Made by a program: the position numbers and the translations under genes
NCBI GenBank assembly: GCA_041911695.1
Contig: JAYROM010000117.1
Location: forward strand, 1-32,523
Reading direction: 5' to 3'
From: Pseudaeromonas sp041911695
GTDB taxonomy: Bacteria > Pseudomonadota > Gammaproteobacteria > Enterobacterales > Aeromonadaceae
DNA: 32,523 bases
Notes under the pieces: model-generated
Told to the model about the DNA's origin: nothing
What the model saw: only the letters and a program-made list of their open reading frames with translations
Databases searched by the model: none
Part shown: piece by piece, positions 1-7,632 of the stretch
How positions within the stretch are numbered: the stretch's first letter is position 1
Layout: every line of letters starts with the position of its first letter

Positions 1-579
1 ACTGGCTGCCTTGAGGGCTGCAATCGCCGCGGCGACCTCTGCGGCCGGGCCAGTGGATGGCGGCGGCACATTCACCGGCTGGGCATCTGTGACCTCGGGC
101 ATGACCGCTGCGCGGGCGGTGGACGGGCTGGCGCCGGAGGGCATCGCCCTTGCTGAGGGTATCGCCTGTGCCGAGGGCATCGCCTGTGCCGAGGGGGGCC
201 ATGCCGCTGCAGCGGCCTGATCCGTCGCCTCGCTGCTCACCGGGCTTGCAGCCTTCAGTGCCTCGATCGCTTCGCTCAGATCGCTGGGCATTGCGGCGGG
301 CGCCGGATGGTCCGGCGTGGCCTGTGGCATCGGCGTACTGGCATTACTGGTACTACTGGCCTGCGGCGGGGTGCCCGACGTGGTCTCGGTCGGCTTGACG
401 ATCTGCTCCATCTGGCTGATCTCGTGCTCCAGTGTACTGCGCACCTGCTGCAGGGTCTGGCGCGCGGCGCGCCACCAGATCAGTCCGGTACGCACCGCTT
501 GCGGCATGCGCTCGGGGCCGAGTACCACCAAGGCCACCACGGCACACAGCACCAGCTCCCAGAATCCGATATCAAACAT
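1..579 (-). CDS. tatB: Sec-independent (Tat) translocase subunit TatB, C-terminus cut by window edge
   Basis: TatB works with TatC as the receptor for twin-arginine signal peptides in the inner membrane. Reading from the ATG at 579 the protein begins MFDIGFWELVLCAVVALVVL, one transmembrane helix, followed by GPERMPQAVR (residues 21-30); the GPER(L/M)P hinge is the TatB hallmark that separates it from TatA. An amphipathic helix covers about residues 24-60. The remaining 130 or so residues are a Pro/Ala/Ser-rich tail. The frame is open for 193 codons and runs off the left end, so the true C-terminus and tatC are outside the window. It starts 3 nt after the tatA stop, so the two are co-transcribed. 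Odd points are a tandem repeat in the tail and a repeated EALKAAS-type segment near residues 104-113 and again at the window edge. Confidence 0.93.
   Translation of the reverse strand, partial: MFDIGFWELVLCAVVALVVLGPERMPQAVRTGLIWWRAARQTLQQVRSTLEHEISQMEQIVKPTETTSGTPPQASSTSNASTPMPQATPDHPAPAAMPSDLSEAIEALKAASPVSSEATDQAAAAAWPPSAQAMPSAQAIPSARAMPSGASPSTARAAVMPEVTDAQPVNVPPPSTGPAAEVAAAIAALKAAS
137..190 (-). repeat. Three 18-nt tandem repeats inside the tatB tail
   Basis: Three consecutive 18-nt units (137-154, 155-172, 173-190) differ at only a few positions. Read on the minus strand they encode PSAQAM/I-type hexapeptides, about residues 130-150 of TatB. The period is a multiple of three, so copy number can change without breaking the frame. 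They lie in the disordered C-terminal tail, which varies in length in the family. Confidence 0.8.
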
Positions 580-582
580 GGA

Positions 583-813
583 TCAGGGCTTCGCGTCGGG
601 CTTGTGATCCTGCTCTGGCGCTGGCCCGGTCGAGGTCGGTGGGGTCTCCGGCGGGGTGGGCGGTGTGCTGGGGGTACTCTCACCATTCAGCGCCTTGCGA
701 AAATCACGCAGCGCCGTGCCCAGATCGCCGCCCATATGGCGCATGCGCTTGCTGCCAAACAGCATGAAAACAATGAAAGCGATAAGCAGCAGCTCGGTAA
801 CACTGAAATGCAT
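583..813 (-). CDS. tatA: Sec-independent (Tat) translocase pore subunit TatA
   Basis: TatA oligomerises in the inner membrane to let folded twin-arginine substrates across. The 76-residue protein has one N-terminal membrane helix (residues 3-18), the conserved FG hinge (F19-G20), and an amphipathic helix ending in GGDLGTALRDFRKAL, with the DLG and FRKA motifs of the family. The tail is rich in Pro, Thr and Glu, as is common. The length is normal (70-90 residues). The gene lies between ubiB (27 nt upstream) and tatB (3 nt downstream) on the same strand. The ubi-tat arrangement is common in gammaproteobacteria. Confidence 0.95.
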   Translation of the reverse strand: MHFSVTELLLIAFIVFMLFGSKRMRHMGGDLGTALRDFRKALNGESTPSTPPTPPETPPTSTGPAPEQDHKPDAKP

Positions 814-840
814 GACCCACCTCCGGGTGCGGAATAACGA

Positions 841-2481
841 TTACTCTGGTTGCCAGCGCAACTTGCGCCAGCCTGCGACCCAGCTGAACAGCGACAAACC
901 GAGGCAGGCGGCCGCCGGTAGGCCGTGGTAAGCCGGCCATAGCCATAGGCCGCCGACAAACAGCATACCACCGAGCAGCAGCAGGAAACGCGACTGGCCG
1001 TGGCGTTGTTGCTGGCGTTGCCAGCGACGGGTCAGCTGCTCGAACTGGTGCTGCTGGCGTTGCGATTGTTGCAGCGCATCGTAGATCAGATCCGGCAAGC
1101 GTGGCAGCTTTTCCAGCCAGAACGGCGCATTGGCTTTCAGCCCATCCCACGCCGCTTGCGGCCCGACCTGCTGACGTAACCAGCGTTCGAGATAGGGTTT
1201 GGCGGTTTGCCACAGATCCAGTTGCGGATAGAGCTGACGGCCCAGCCCCTCAACATAGAGCAGGGTCTTTTGCAGCAGCACCAATTGCGGTTGCACCTGC
1301 ATATTGAAGCGGCGGGCGGTATTGAACAGGTTGAGCAGCACATGGCCGAACGAGATTTCGGACAGCGGTTTGGCAAAGATCGGCTCGAGCACGGTACGCA
1401 GCGCGGCCTCAAACTCCTCGACCCGGGTATCCGGCGGTACCCAGCCGGACTGCACATGCAGCTCGGCTACCCGCCGGTAATCGCGGTTGAAGAAGGCGAG
1501 GAAGTTATCCGCCAGATAGCGTTTGTCGTCGCGGTTGAGGGTACCGACGATGCCGCAGTCGATGCCGATCCACTGCGGGTCCTCCGGGTGGTCGAACGAG
1601 ACAAACACATTGCCCGGATGCATGTCGGCATGGAAGAAGCTGTCGCGGAACACCTGGGTAAAGAATACCTCGACCCCGCGTTCGGCCAGCAGCTTGAGGT
1701 TGACGCCATGCGCCTCGAGCGCGGCGCGGTCAGAGACCGGGATGCCGTAGATGCGCTCCATCACCAGCACCGAGGTGCGGCACAGATCCATATGCACCGC
1801 CGGCACATACAGCATCGGTGAGTCGGTAAAGTTGCGGCGCAGCTGCACCGCATTGGCCGCCTCGCTCATCAGGTTAAGCTCATCGAGCAGGGTCTTGCGG
1901 TATTCGCTGACCACCTCGACCGGGCGTAGTCGGTTACGCGGCACCAGCCAGGCCACCAGGCGGGCCAGCGCCTGCAACAACTGCAGGTCGGCGTCGATCA
2001 CCGGGCGAATATCCGGGCGGATCACCTTGAGCACGATGGCCTCGCCGGTACTTTTCAGCCGCGCGGTATGCACCTGCGCTACCGATGCCGACGCCAGTGG
2101 GGTCTCGTCAAATTCATCGAACAGCGCCGCGATCGGCTGCTGCAGACTGGTCTCAATCTGCTGGCGGGCCAGCTCGCCCGGGAACGGTGGCACCCGATCC
2201 TGCAACAGTGCCAGCTCATCAGCGAGGTCGGGCGGGAGCAGATCGCGTCGGGTGGAGAGCATCTGGCCGAACTTGATAAATACCGGCCCCAGGGTTTCAA
2301 ATGCCAGTCGTAACCGTCGGCCGGGCGCCGCATCTGGGTGGCGGTTACGCAACCAGAACAGGCTGTGGCGCAGCAGGCGTACCGGCCACGGCTGCCAGGC
2401 TCGTGGCAACAGGTCATCGAGACCATGTTGCAGCAGTACAGCGCCAATCCGGTACAGGCGGCGCAGATCGCGCAACGTCAT
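841..2481 (-). CDS. ubiB: UbiB, atypical protein kinase-like ubiquinone biosynthesis factor
   Basis: UbiB (ADCK/COQ8 family) is an atypical kinase-like ATPase needed for coenzyme Q biosynthesis, attached to the inner membrane. The 546-residue length is normal. Visible motifs: the family-specific KxGQ (K70-FGQ73) followed by STRRDLLPPDLADEL, the Ala-rich loop ASASVAQVH, the VLKVIRP lysine strand, DMHPGN, and the metal-binding IDCGIVG. Two hydrophobic helices close the C-terminus (roughly residues 495-535). Its ATG overlaps the ubiJ stop (ATGA), implying translational coupling in a ubiE-ubiJ-ubiB operon that continues into tatAB. Confidence 0.97.
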   Translation of the reverse strand: MTLRDLRRLYRIGAVLLQHGLDDLLPRAWQPWPVRLLRHSLFWLRNRHPDAAPGRRLRLAFETLGPVFIKFGQMLSTRRDLLPPDLADELALLQDRVPPFPGELARQQIETSLQQPIAALFDEFDETPLASASVAQVHTARLKSTGEAIVLKVIRPDIRPVIDADLQLLQALARLVAWLVPRNRLRPVEVVSEYRKTLLDELNLMSEAANAVQLRRNFTDSPMLYVPAVHMDLCRTSVLVMERIYGIPVSDRAALEAHGVNLKLLAERGVEVFFTQVFRDSFFHADMHPGNVFVSFDHPEDPQWIGIDCGIVGTLNRDDKRYLADNFLAFFNRDYRRVAELHVQSGWVPPDTRVEEFEAALRTVLEPIFAKPLSEISFGHVLLNLFNTARRFNMQVQPQLVLLQKTLLYVEGLGRQLYPQLDLWQTAKPYLERWLRQQVGPQAAWDGLKANAPFWLEKLPRLPDLIYDALQQSQRQQHQFEQLTRRWQRQQQRHGQSRFLLLLGGMLFVGGLWLWPAYHGLPAAACLGLSLFSWVAGWRKLRWQPE

Positions 2482-3101
2482 AGGCCAACCTTGTGTTGCA
2501 GACGGGTCAGCCGCAGAGCGATGGCATCGGCGTCGCGGCGCAGGGTGTCAACCTCGTCGCAGAAGGCGGCGACCTCCAGCGGGCCAGGGGCCAGCCGCAG
2601 CTCTTCGGTCAGGTAGTCGGCCAACTCGCGGCGGTGGCGTTCCAGCCCACGGCGCAGGGCTTCGTGGCTTTGGCGCAGGTGCCAGCACAGGCGGTGGGCC
2701 AGTACATCGCCGGTATAACGGGCGAGCTCGCCCTCCCAGTCGATGGCCAACTCACCGAGCAGGATCGCCAGCAAGTTGAACAGTGCTGGATCGCCGTGCA
2801 GGTCGACCTGGTGCTCACGGATCAGCGCGGTCAGCTGGTCACGTTGGCGCAGTCGCGGCAGGGCGGCGGGGGCCAGCGAGATGCCCGCATCGACATCCCC
2901 TTCCCAGGCGGTGAGCACATCCACCCCCGCCGGCGAGAAGTGCAGCCAGAGCTGGTCGATGCCACGCACATCAATCGCCAGCACGCGACCATTCAGCGGT
3001 TGCTGACGACGGGCCGCATGCGGATCGCGCTGCAACAAGGCGTTGAGTGCGGTCTCCGCACCAGCGGCAAACAGGGTCTTTAACGGGAACGCGGGTAACA
3101 T
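2478..3101 (-). CDS. ubiJ: UbiJ, SCP2-domain accessory factor of ubiquinone biosynthesis
   Basis: UbiJ binds ubiquinone intermediates through an SCP2 lipid-binding domain and helps organise the Ubi metabolon. The protein (207 residues from the chosen start) begins MLPAFPLKTLFAAGAETALNALL. It contains the SCP2-like strand pattern (GRVLAIDVRGIDQLWLHFSP) and ends in a predicted coiled coil (VAAFCDEVDTLRRDADAIAL). The frame stays open to a TTG at 3152, but that would overlap the ubiE end. The ATG at 3101 has a GGAG Shine-Dalgarno at good spacing and leaves a short gap after ubiE, so I prefer it. It sits between ubiE and ubiB, the standard gammaproteobacterial order. Confidence 0.93.
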   Translation of the reverse strand: MLPAFPLKTLFAAGAETALNALLQRDPHAARRQQPLNGRVLAIDVRGIDQLWLHFSPAGVDVLTAWEGDVDAGISLAPAALPRLRQRDQLTALIREHQVDLHGDPALFNLLAILLGELAIDWEGELARYTGDVLAHRLCWHLRQSHEALRRGLERHRRELADYLTEELRLAPGPLEVAAFCDEVDTLRRDADAIALRLTRLQHKVGL

Positions 3102-3120
3102 CCGGTCTCCAGTTCGGTGA

Positions 3121-3867
3121 TCAGAACTTATAACCGCGGTGCAGTGCAACAATGCCCCGGGTCAGGTTGAAATAACCGACATCCTCGAAACCGGACTGTT
3201 CCATCATGCCCTTGAGCGTGTCCTGATCCGGATGCATGCGGATCGACTCGGCCAGATAGCGGTAGCTGTCGCTGTCCTGGGCGACCAGTGCCCCCATTCG
3301 CGGCAAAATGCGGAACGAGTACAGGTCATACAGGCGGGACATCAGCTCGCTGGTCGGCTTGGAGAACTCCAGCACCAGCAGGCGGCCACCCGGCTTGAGC
3401 ACGCGGAACATCGAGTCCAGCGCCTTCTGTTTGTCGGTAACGTTACGCAGACCGAAGCCGATGGTGATCAGATCGAAGTGGTTGTCGGGAAACGGCAACG
3501 CTTCGGCATTGGCCTGCACATAGCGGATATTATCCACCAGCCCCAGGTTACGCAGCTTGTCGCGTCCCACTTTGAGCATGGAGTCATTGATATCCGCCAG
3601 CACCACCTCGCCTTTCTCGCCGGTGATGCGCGAGAAGCGGGCGGTCAGGTCACCGGTACCACCGGCCAGGTCCAACACCTTGTGCCCCGGACGGATGCCG
3701 GAGCAGTCGATGGCAAATCGCTTCCACAGGCGATGGATGCCGAACGACATCAGGTCGTTCATCAAATCGTAGCGTGCCGCGACCGAGTGGAACACGCTGG
3801 CAACCAGCTGCTCCTTCTCATCGGCGGCGACCGTCTTGTAACCAAAGTGGGTCGTGGAGTCCGTCAT
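3121..3867 (-). CDS. ubiE: UbiE, demethylmenaquinone / demethoxyubiquinol C-methyltransferase
   Basis: UbiE is the SAM-dependent C-methyltransferase of ubiquinone (and menaquinone) synthesis. The 248-residue protein matches the family length (about 251). The SAM-binding motif I is VLDLAGGTGDLTARF, followed by VVLADINDSML, ANAEALPFPDNHFD and the TIGFGLRNVTD signature. The start MTDSTTHFGYKTV resembles the E. coli N-terminus, and GAGGTAGGAAG upstream provides a ribosome site. It is the first gene of the minus-strand ubiEJB-tatAB block. Confidence 0.97.
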   Translation of the reverse strand: MTDSTTHFGYKTVAADEKEQLVASVFHSVAARYDLMNDLMSFGIHRLWKRFAIDCSGIRPGHKVLDLAGGTGDLTARFSRITGEKGEVVLADINDSMLKVGRDKLRNLGLVDNIRYVQANAEALPFPDNHFDLITIGFGLRNVTDKQKALDSMFRVLKPGGRLLVLEFSKPTSELMSRLYDLYSFRILPRMGALVAQDSDSYRYLAESIRMHPDQDTLKGMMEQSGFEDVGYFNLTRGIVALHRGYKF

Positions 3868-3902
3868 GACCAGTGTCTTCCTACCTCAATGTACTGCGCG
3901 CC

Positions 3903-3908
3903 AGTGTA
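3903..3908 (-). promoter_or_regulatory. Candidate -10 element for the ubiE operon
   Basis: The minus strand reads TACACT 35 nt upstream of the ubiE ATG, a fair match to TATAAT. No good TTGACA-like element sits at the expected distance; the best spaced hexamer is CTGATT. The assignment is weak and rests on position. Confidence 0.25.
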
Positions 3909-3927
3909 CCCGAATTTGTGCGCAGAA

Positions 3928-4305
3928 TCAGAAGCGGTTGACCACGGTCTGTAGCCCGACCCAGGCCAACAGTAGGCAAAGGAGCACATTGAGTACCACA
4001 TTCACGACCCCCTTCAGCCATTCGCCCTGTTGCAGCAGCAGCAGGGTATCCAGCGAGAACGAGGAGAAGGTGGTCAGGCCGCCGAGAATGCCGACCATGA
4101 TCAGCGGGCGCCACGGATGGGCACCCAGCACCCCCTGCTGGATGGCGCCGGCGGTCATGCCGATGATCAGCGCGCCGAGCAGGTTCACGGTCAGGGTGCC
4201 GAACGGGAAATTCTTGCCGAGCAACGTGGTCATCACCTGGGTGAGCAGGTAGCGCAGGCAGGAGCCGCAGGCTCCGCCGACCGCAACAAACAGATAAGGA
4301 GACAT
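3928..4305 (-). CDS. crcB: Fluoride ion channel FluC/CrcB
   Basis: CrcB (FluC) forms dimeric inner-membrane channels that expel fluoride. From the ATG at 4305 the protein is 125 residues with four hydrophobic helices. Family motifs are clear: GGACGSCLRY near the N-terminus, FGTLTVNLLGA, and GGLTTFSSFSLD, which holds the polar track of Thr/Ser/Phe residues. An upstream in-frame GTG at 4329 exists, but AGGA lies 7 nt before the ATG at 4305, which supports the shorter form. The gene reads away from fliM and toward ubiE. No fluoride riboswitch could be recognised in its leader. Confidence 0.93.
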   Translation of the reverse strand: MSPYLFVAVGGACGSCLRYLLTQVMTTLLGKNFPFGTLTVNLLGALIIGMTAGAIQQGVLGAHPWRPLIMVGILGGLTTFSSFSLDTLLLLQQGEWLKGVVNVVLNVLLCLLLAWVGLQTVVNRF

Positions 4306-4471
4306 GTCGATGTCCTGGTTTGAGATCACAAAAAGAGGAGATGTTCAGGATCAGGGATGCCCCGCCAACTGTCAAATCCGGGCTGCCTCCCGCGCCACGG
4401 GACGATGACGCAATGAAAACCGTTTATTTATCAGTTAATTGAAAATTTATTCAATTATTTCGCCTGCACAT

Positions 4472-4499
4472 TAAAGTTTTGCCGAAGGCTTGTCGCTTT
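4472..4499 (+). promoter_or_regulatory. Candidate flagellar (sigma-28-type) promoter before fliM
   Basis: TAAAGTTT (4472-4479), an exact match to the sigma-28 -35 consensus, is followed after 12 nt by GTCGCTTT (4492-4499), a partial match to the -10 GCCGATAA. The same arrangement occurs upstream of flgM. It lies 43 nt before the fliM ATG in a locally AT-rich gap (about 4406-4520). A sigma-70-like alternative overlaps it (TTGTCG, 17 nt, TTTATT at 4513-4518), so the assignment is tentative. Confidence 0.45.
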
Positions 4500-4542
4500 C
4501 TCCACTGGATTTTTTATTTTCCAGAGGGAGGCTGCGCAACGC

Positions 4543-5421
4543 ATGTCCAAAGCCGAATTTTCAGCCGCCAACGAAGGGCGGTTGTGGCGGGGCGAAGAGG
4601 CCGACAGGTTTCCGGTGCTGGATCTGTTGCAAGCGGATACCGCCAGCCAGGCGCCGCTGCAAGTGATCAATGCCCAGCGTCGCGCATTTGCTGCCCTGTG
4701 CGGTAACTGTCTGAGTCAGCTGTTTTCCGGTCAGGCCTGTAGCTTGCGGCTGACCCCGTTTGTGGTCAGTGAACTGCCGGTTGAGCAGGACGAGGCGAGC
4801 CTGTGGTTGCTGGCGCGCGCTGACGCGGATGCCCAGGCAGCGCAATGCGCGCTGATGCAGATGGCGTCAGAGACGCTGTTCCAGTTGGCGGTGCTGTTCT
4901 TTGGTGGCCGGCCACAGAGTCCGGCGCGGGATGTTAGCCGTCGTCAGCCGACCGATACCGAGGTACGCCTGCTGCAGCGTCTGTTGCAGCACCAGTTGGA
5001 TATCTTGTCGCCGTTGCTAGACGACGCCCCCGCCCATTGGGAGGTGGCTGGCGCCTTGGCCGAGCAGTTGCCGGACAGCGGTCGCTGGCTGTGCAGCCAG
5101 GTTGCGTTGCAGGTTGGCGAACACACCATCGAGTGGCAATTGTACTGGCCGTTATCGACCGACAGCGGCGAGCGTCCGGTCACCGATCTGGATGGCGCGC
5201 TGCAGCAGGCGTTGCACCAGGTGCCGGTCCGTCTGCAGGTGATCATGCAGCGCTGGCAACTGAATCTGGCCGATGTCAGCCAATGGCAGGCGGGTGACCT
5301 GCTGCCATTACAACTCGGCGAGCCGTTGCCGGCTTGTCTCGGCGCGCAGGTTTGCCTGCATGGCCATATTGCGGAACATCAGGGTCAACTGGTGTTTCAG
5401 GTTGCGGATGTGAAAGAGTGA
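4543..5421 (+). CDS. fliM: Lateral flagellar C-ring switch protein FliM (LfiM)
   Basis: FliM forms the middle of the cytoplasmic C-ring and couples export, torque and switching. This 292-residue protein is shorter than typical FliM (about 320-335). The middle CheC-like region spans roughly residues 35-195, and the C-terminal SpoA domain covers about 220-290 (DVSQWQAGDLLPLQLGEPLP). The extreme N-terminus lacks the usual LSQxEIDALL peptide that binds CheY-P. GGGAGG precedes the ATG at slightly long spacing. It opens a run of tightly packed genes, fliMNPQR-flhBA. Identification rests on position before fliN/fliP and the SpoA pattern; overall similarity to polar FliM is low, as expected for lateral systems. 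Confidence 0.85.
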   Translation: MSKAEFSAANEGRLWRGEEADRFPVLDLLQADTASQAPLQVINAQRRAFAALCGNCLSQLFSGQACSLRLTPFVVSELPVEQDEASLWLLARADADAQAAQCALMQMASETLFQLAVLFFGGRPQSPARDVSRRQPTDTEVRLLQRLLQHQLDILSPLLDDAPAHWEVAGALAEQLPDSGRWLCSQVALQVGEHTIEWQLYWPLSTDSGERPVTDLDGALQQALHQVPVRLQVIMQRWQLNLADVSQWQAGDLLPLQLGEPLPACLGAQVCLHGHIAEHQGQLVFQVADVKE

Positions 5422-5434
5422 GGATGACGCAGTC

Positions 5435-5812
5435 ATGAATGAGAACCAAGACCCGCTGCTGGACCTCGGTCTGGATAGCATTGACGGCCTGTTTGACAAG
5501 CAGGACGAACTGGAATTATCCCCGGCGGCGCCGGAAACCACCGGTCAGCGTTCGCGCGATCTGCGCTTCTTCCGTCAGATCCCGGTACGGGTGACGTTGG
5601 AGGTGGCCAGTACTGAGTTGCCACTCGGCGAGCTGATGCAGGCCGGCAAAGGCACGGTGCTGGCGCTGGACAAGCGCGCTGGCGCCCCGCTCGACGTGCG
5701 GGTGAATGGTCACCTGCTGGCGCGTGGCGAAGTGGTACTGGTCAATGGCAAATATGGTCTGCGTCTGACCGAGATCGTGGACGAGCAACTGCTTGATGGG
5801 CTCGATGCGTAA
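5435..5812 (+). CDS. fliN: Flagellar C-ring protein FliN
   Basis: FliN forms the lower ring of the rotor switch complex and docks the FliH-FliI export ATPase. The 125-residue length is normal. An acidic N-terminal stretch (residues 1-40) precedes the SpoA domain at about 45-120: IPVRVTLEVASTELPLGEL, then LDKRAGAPLDVRVNGHLLA and VNGKYGLRLTEIV, the classic FliN pattern. It starts 13 nt after fliM, and its end overlaps the start of fliP. Confidence 0.95.
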   Translation: MNENQDPLLDLGLDSIDGLFDKQDELELSPAAPETTGQRSRDLRFFRQIPVRVTLEVASTELPLGELMQAGKGTVLALDKRAGAPLDVRVNGHLLARGEVVLVNGKYGLRLTEIVDEQLLDGLDA

Positions 5813-6560
5813 CCTGTGTCGCGGCGTTGCCGGCCTCAGCTTGCTGCTGGTGGGCGGTGGCCTGGCCCACGCGGCCGATATGACGCTGTTCTCGGTGCTG
5901 CCCGGCAGTGGGGGCGGGCAGGATTACCACATCAAGCTGCAGATCCTGTTCTTTATGACCCTGCTCGGCCTGTTGCCGAGCTTGCTGCTGATGATGACCA
6001 GCTTTACCCGCATCATCATCGTGCTGGCGATCTTGCGCCAGGCGCTGGGGCTGCAGTCCAGCCCGCCCAACCGGGTGCTGCTCGGGATTGCGCTGACCCT
6101 GACCCTGCTGATCATGCGACCGGTCTGGCAGCAGGTGTATCAGGAGGCGTTCTTGCCCTACGACCAAGGCAGCCTGACGCTGCCCGATGCGCTGACCAAG
6201 GCGGAAGTGCCGCTGCGCCATTTTATGCTCACCCAGACCCGCGAGGCCGATCTGGAGCAGGTGCTGCGCATTGCCGGCGAGTCGACCCATCTCAAACCGG
6301 CTGAGGTGCCGTTTGGCGTGCTGATGCCGGCGTTTGTGCTCAGTGAGCTGAACACCGCCTTCCAGATTGGCTTCATGCTGTTTATTCCGTTTCTGGTCAT
6401 CGATCTGGTGGTCGCCAGCGTGCTGATGGCGATGGGGATGATGATGTTGTCGCCACTGGTGATCTCGATGCCGTTCAAGCTGATGGTATTTGTGCTGGTG
6501 GATGGCTGGGCATTGACCGTCGGCTCGCTGGCCGCCAGTTTCGGGAATCTGGGGCCATGA
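5805..6560 (+). CDS. fliP: Flagellar type III export gate protein FliP
   Basis: FliP forms the core of the FliPQR export gate in the inner membrane. It has a cleavable signal peptide (MRNLCRGVAGLSLLLVGGGLAHA from the ATG at 5805), then conserved blocks LPSLLLMMTSFTRIIIVL, RQALGLQSSPPNRVLLGIAL and the C-terminal FQIGFMLFIPFLVIDLVVAS and MMLSPLVISMPFKLMVFV helices. Total length is 252 residues, normal for the family. An alternative ATG at 5796 would add three residues. I chose 5805 because it places basic residues directly before the signal hydrophobic core. It overlaps fliN by 8 nt and fliQ by 4 nt. Confidence 0.96.
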   Translation: MRNLCRGVAGLSLLLVGGGLAHAADMTLFSVLPGSGGGQDYHIKLQILFFMTLLGLLPSLLLMMTSFTRIIIVLAILRQALGLQSSPPNRVLLGIALTLTLLIMRPVWQQVYQEAFLPYDQGSLTLPDALTKAEVPLRHFMLTQTREADLEQVLRIAGESTHLKPAEVPFGVLMPAFVLSELNTAFQIGFMLFIPFLVIDLVVASVLMAMGMMMLSPLVISMPFKLMVFVLVDGWALTVGSLAASFGNLGP

Positions 6561-6826
6561 GTCCGGGACAAAGTATCGAACTGGTCAGCCAGGGGGTCAC
6601 CCTGGTGATCGTGCTGGTGATGGTGCTGATTGTGCCCAGTCTGCTGGTCGGCCTGCTGGTCAGCCTGATCCAGACCGCGACCCAGATCCAGGAGCAGACC
6701 CTGAGTTTCCTGCCGCGTCTGGTGGTTACGTTGCTGGTGCTGGTGTTTACCGGGCCGTGGATATTGCGTCAGATCAGTGCCCTGTTTCACGCCATCTTTG
6801 AACAAATTCCGGGAGCGATCGGCTGA
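6557..6826 (+). CDS. fliQ: Flagellar type III export gate protein FliQ
   Basis: FliQ is the small two-helix subunit of the export gate, packing around FliP and FliR. The 89-residue protein matches the family exactly: helix one at about residues 15-37 (VTLVIVLVMVLIVPSLLVGL), the SLIQTATQIQEQTLSFLPRL signature, and helix two at about 56-76. It overlaps fliP by ATGA and fliR by a single base (TGATG), so fliP, fliQ and fliR are translationally coupled. Confidence 0.96.
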   Translation: MSPGQSIELVSQGVTLVIVLVMVLIVPSLLVGLLVSLIQTATQIQEQTLSFLPRLVVTLLVLVFTGPWILRQISALFHAIFEQIPGAIG

Positions 6827-7629
6827 TGCAGGGTCTGCAGGGCAGTGGGTGGCAGGCCCCCGATGCGGCACAACTGATTGCCTGGGTTGGCATCTGGTGG
6901 TGGCCGTTCGTGCGCATCAGCGCTGCCTTCTGGGCGATGCCGCTGCTCGGTGATTATCAGGTCGCACTGCGGGTGCGGCTGATGCTGGCGTTCTTGCTCG
7001 CCCTGCTGGTGGCGCCGCTACACCATGCGGCGGTCCCCCATGTTGATCCGATTTCGCCGGCCGCGGCGCTGCTGACCGGTGGCGAGATCCTGTTCGGTCT
7101 GCTGTTTGGCTTTGGCGTGCACTGCCTGTTCTGGCTGCTTGGGCTCACCGGCCATATGTTGTCGCAGCAGATGGGGCTGGCGATGGCGGTGATCAATGAC
7201 CCGTTGCACGGCGAGAGCTCGCCGGTGGTCAGCGAGCTGCTGGCGCTGCTGTGCGGCCTGCTGTTCCTGACCATGAACGGCCACCTGGTGATGTTGGATC
7301 TGCTGGTCAGCAGCCTGCGCCTGTGGCCGCCGGGCAGCTCACTGTATGCCCTCGGCCTGGATCAGATCTGGAAGCTGGTGGCCTGGTGTTTTGCCGGCGG
7401 CCTGTCGCTGGCCTTCCCGGCGGTGTTTGCCATGCTGCTGGTCAACCTGGCGTTCGGGGTGATGAACCGTACCGCGCCGGCGTTCAATATTTTCTCGCTC
7501 GGTTTCCCGATGGCGATGTTGATCGGCCTGTTTGCCTTGCTGCTGACCTTGAGCGGGATTCCCAATCGCTATCTGGATCTGGTCGAGCAGTTGATTGGTG
7601 CGCTCTCCTCACTGATAGGAGGGCACTAG
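6826..7629 (+). CDS. fliR: Flagellar type III export gate protein FliR
   Basis: FliR completes the FliPQR gate. The 267-residue protein has about six hydrophobic helices. Recognisable blocks are FVRISAAFWAMPLLGDYQV near the N-terminus, GEILFGLLFGFGVHCLFW, QMGLAMAVINDP, and NLAFGVMNRTAPAFNIFSLGFP with the conserved RxxPxxNxF pattern. It begins on the last base of the fliQ stop and ends 3 nt before flhB. Confidence 0.95.
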   Translation: MQGLQGSGWQAPDAAQLIAWVGIWWWPFVRISAAFWAMPLLGDYQVALRVRLMLAFLLALLVAPLHHAAVPHVDPISPAAALLTGGEILFGLLFGFGVHCLFWLLGLTGHMLSQQMGLAMAVINDPLHGESSPVVSELLALLCGLLFLTMNGHLVMLDLLVSSLRLWPPGSSLYALGLDQIWKLVAWCFAGGLSLAFPAVFAMLLVNLAFGVMNRTAPAFNIFSLGFPMAMLIGLFALLLTLSGIPNRYLDLVEQLIGALSSLIGGH

Positions 7630-7632
7630 TCG

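Noticed and set aside
137..190. CRISPR-like repeat
   Set aside because: Units are contiguous 18-nt copies with no spacers and lie in frame within tatB.
1751..2779. 342-codon plus-strand frame opposite ubiB and ubiJ
   Set aside because: Antisense to two clearly identified genes; the translation is Arg/Ser-rich low complexity with no domain.
4306..4440. Possible fluoride riboswitch upstream of crcB
   Set aside because: Such switches are common before crcB, but the minus-strand leader does not show the recognisable core; G-rich stretches near 4370-4400 do not fold into the expected pseudoknot by eye.
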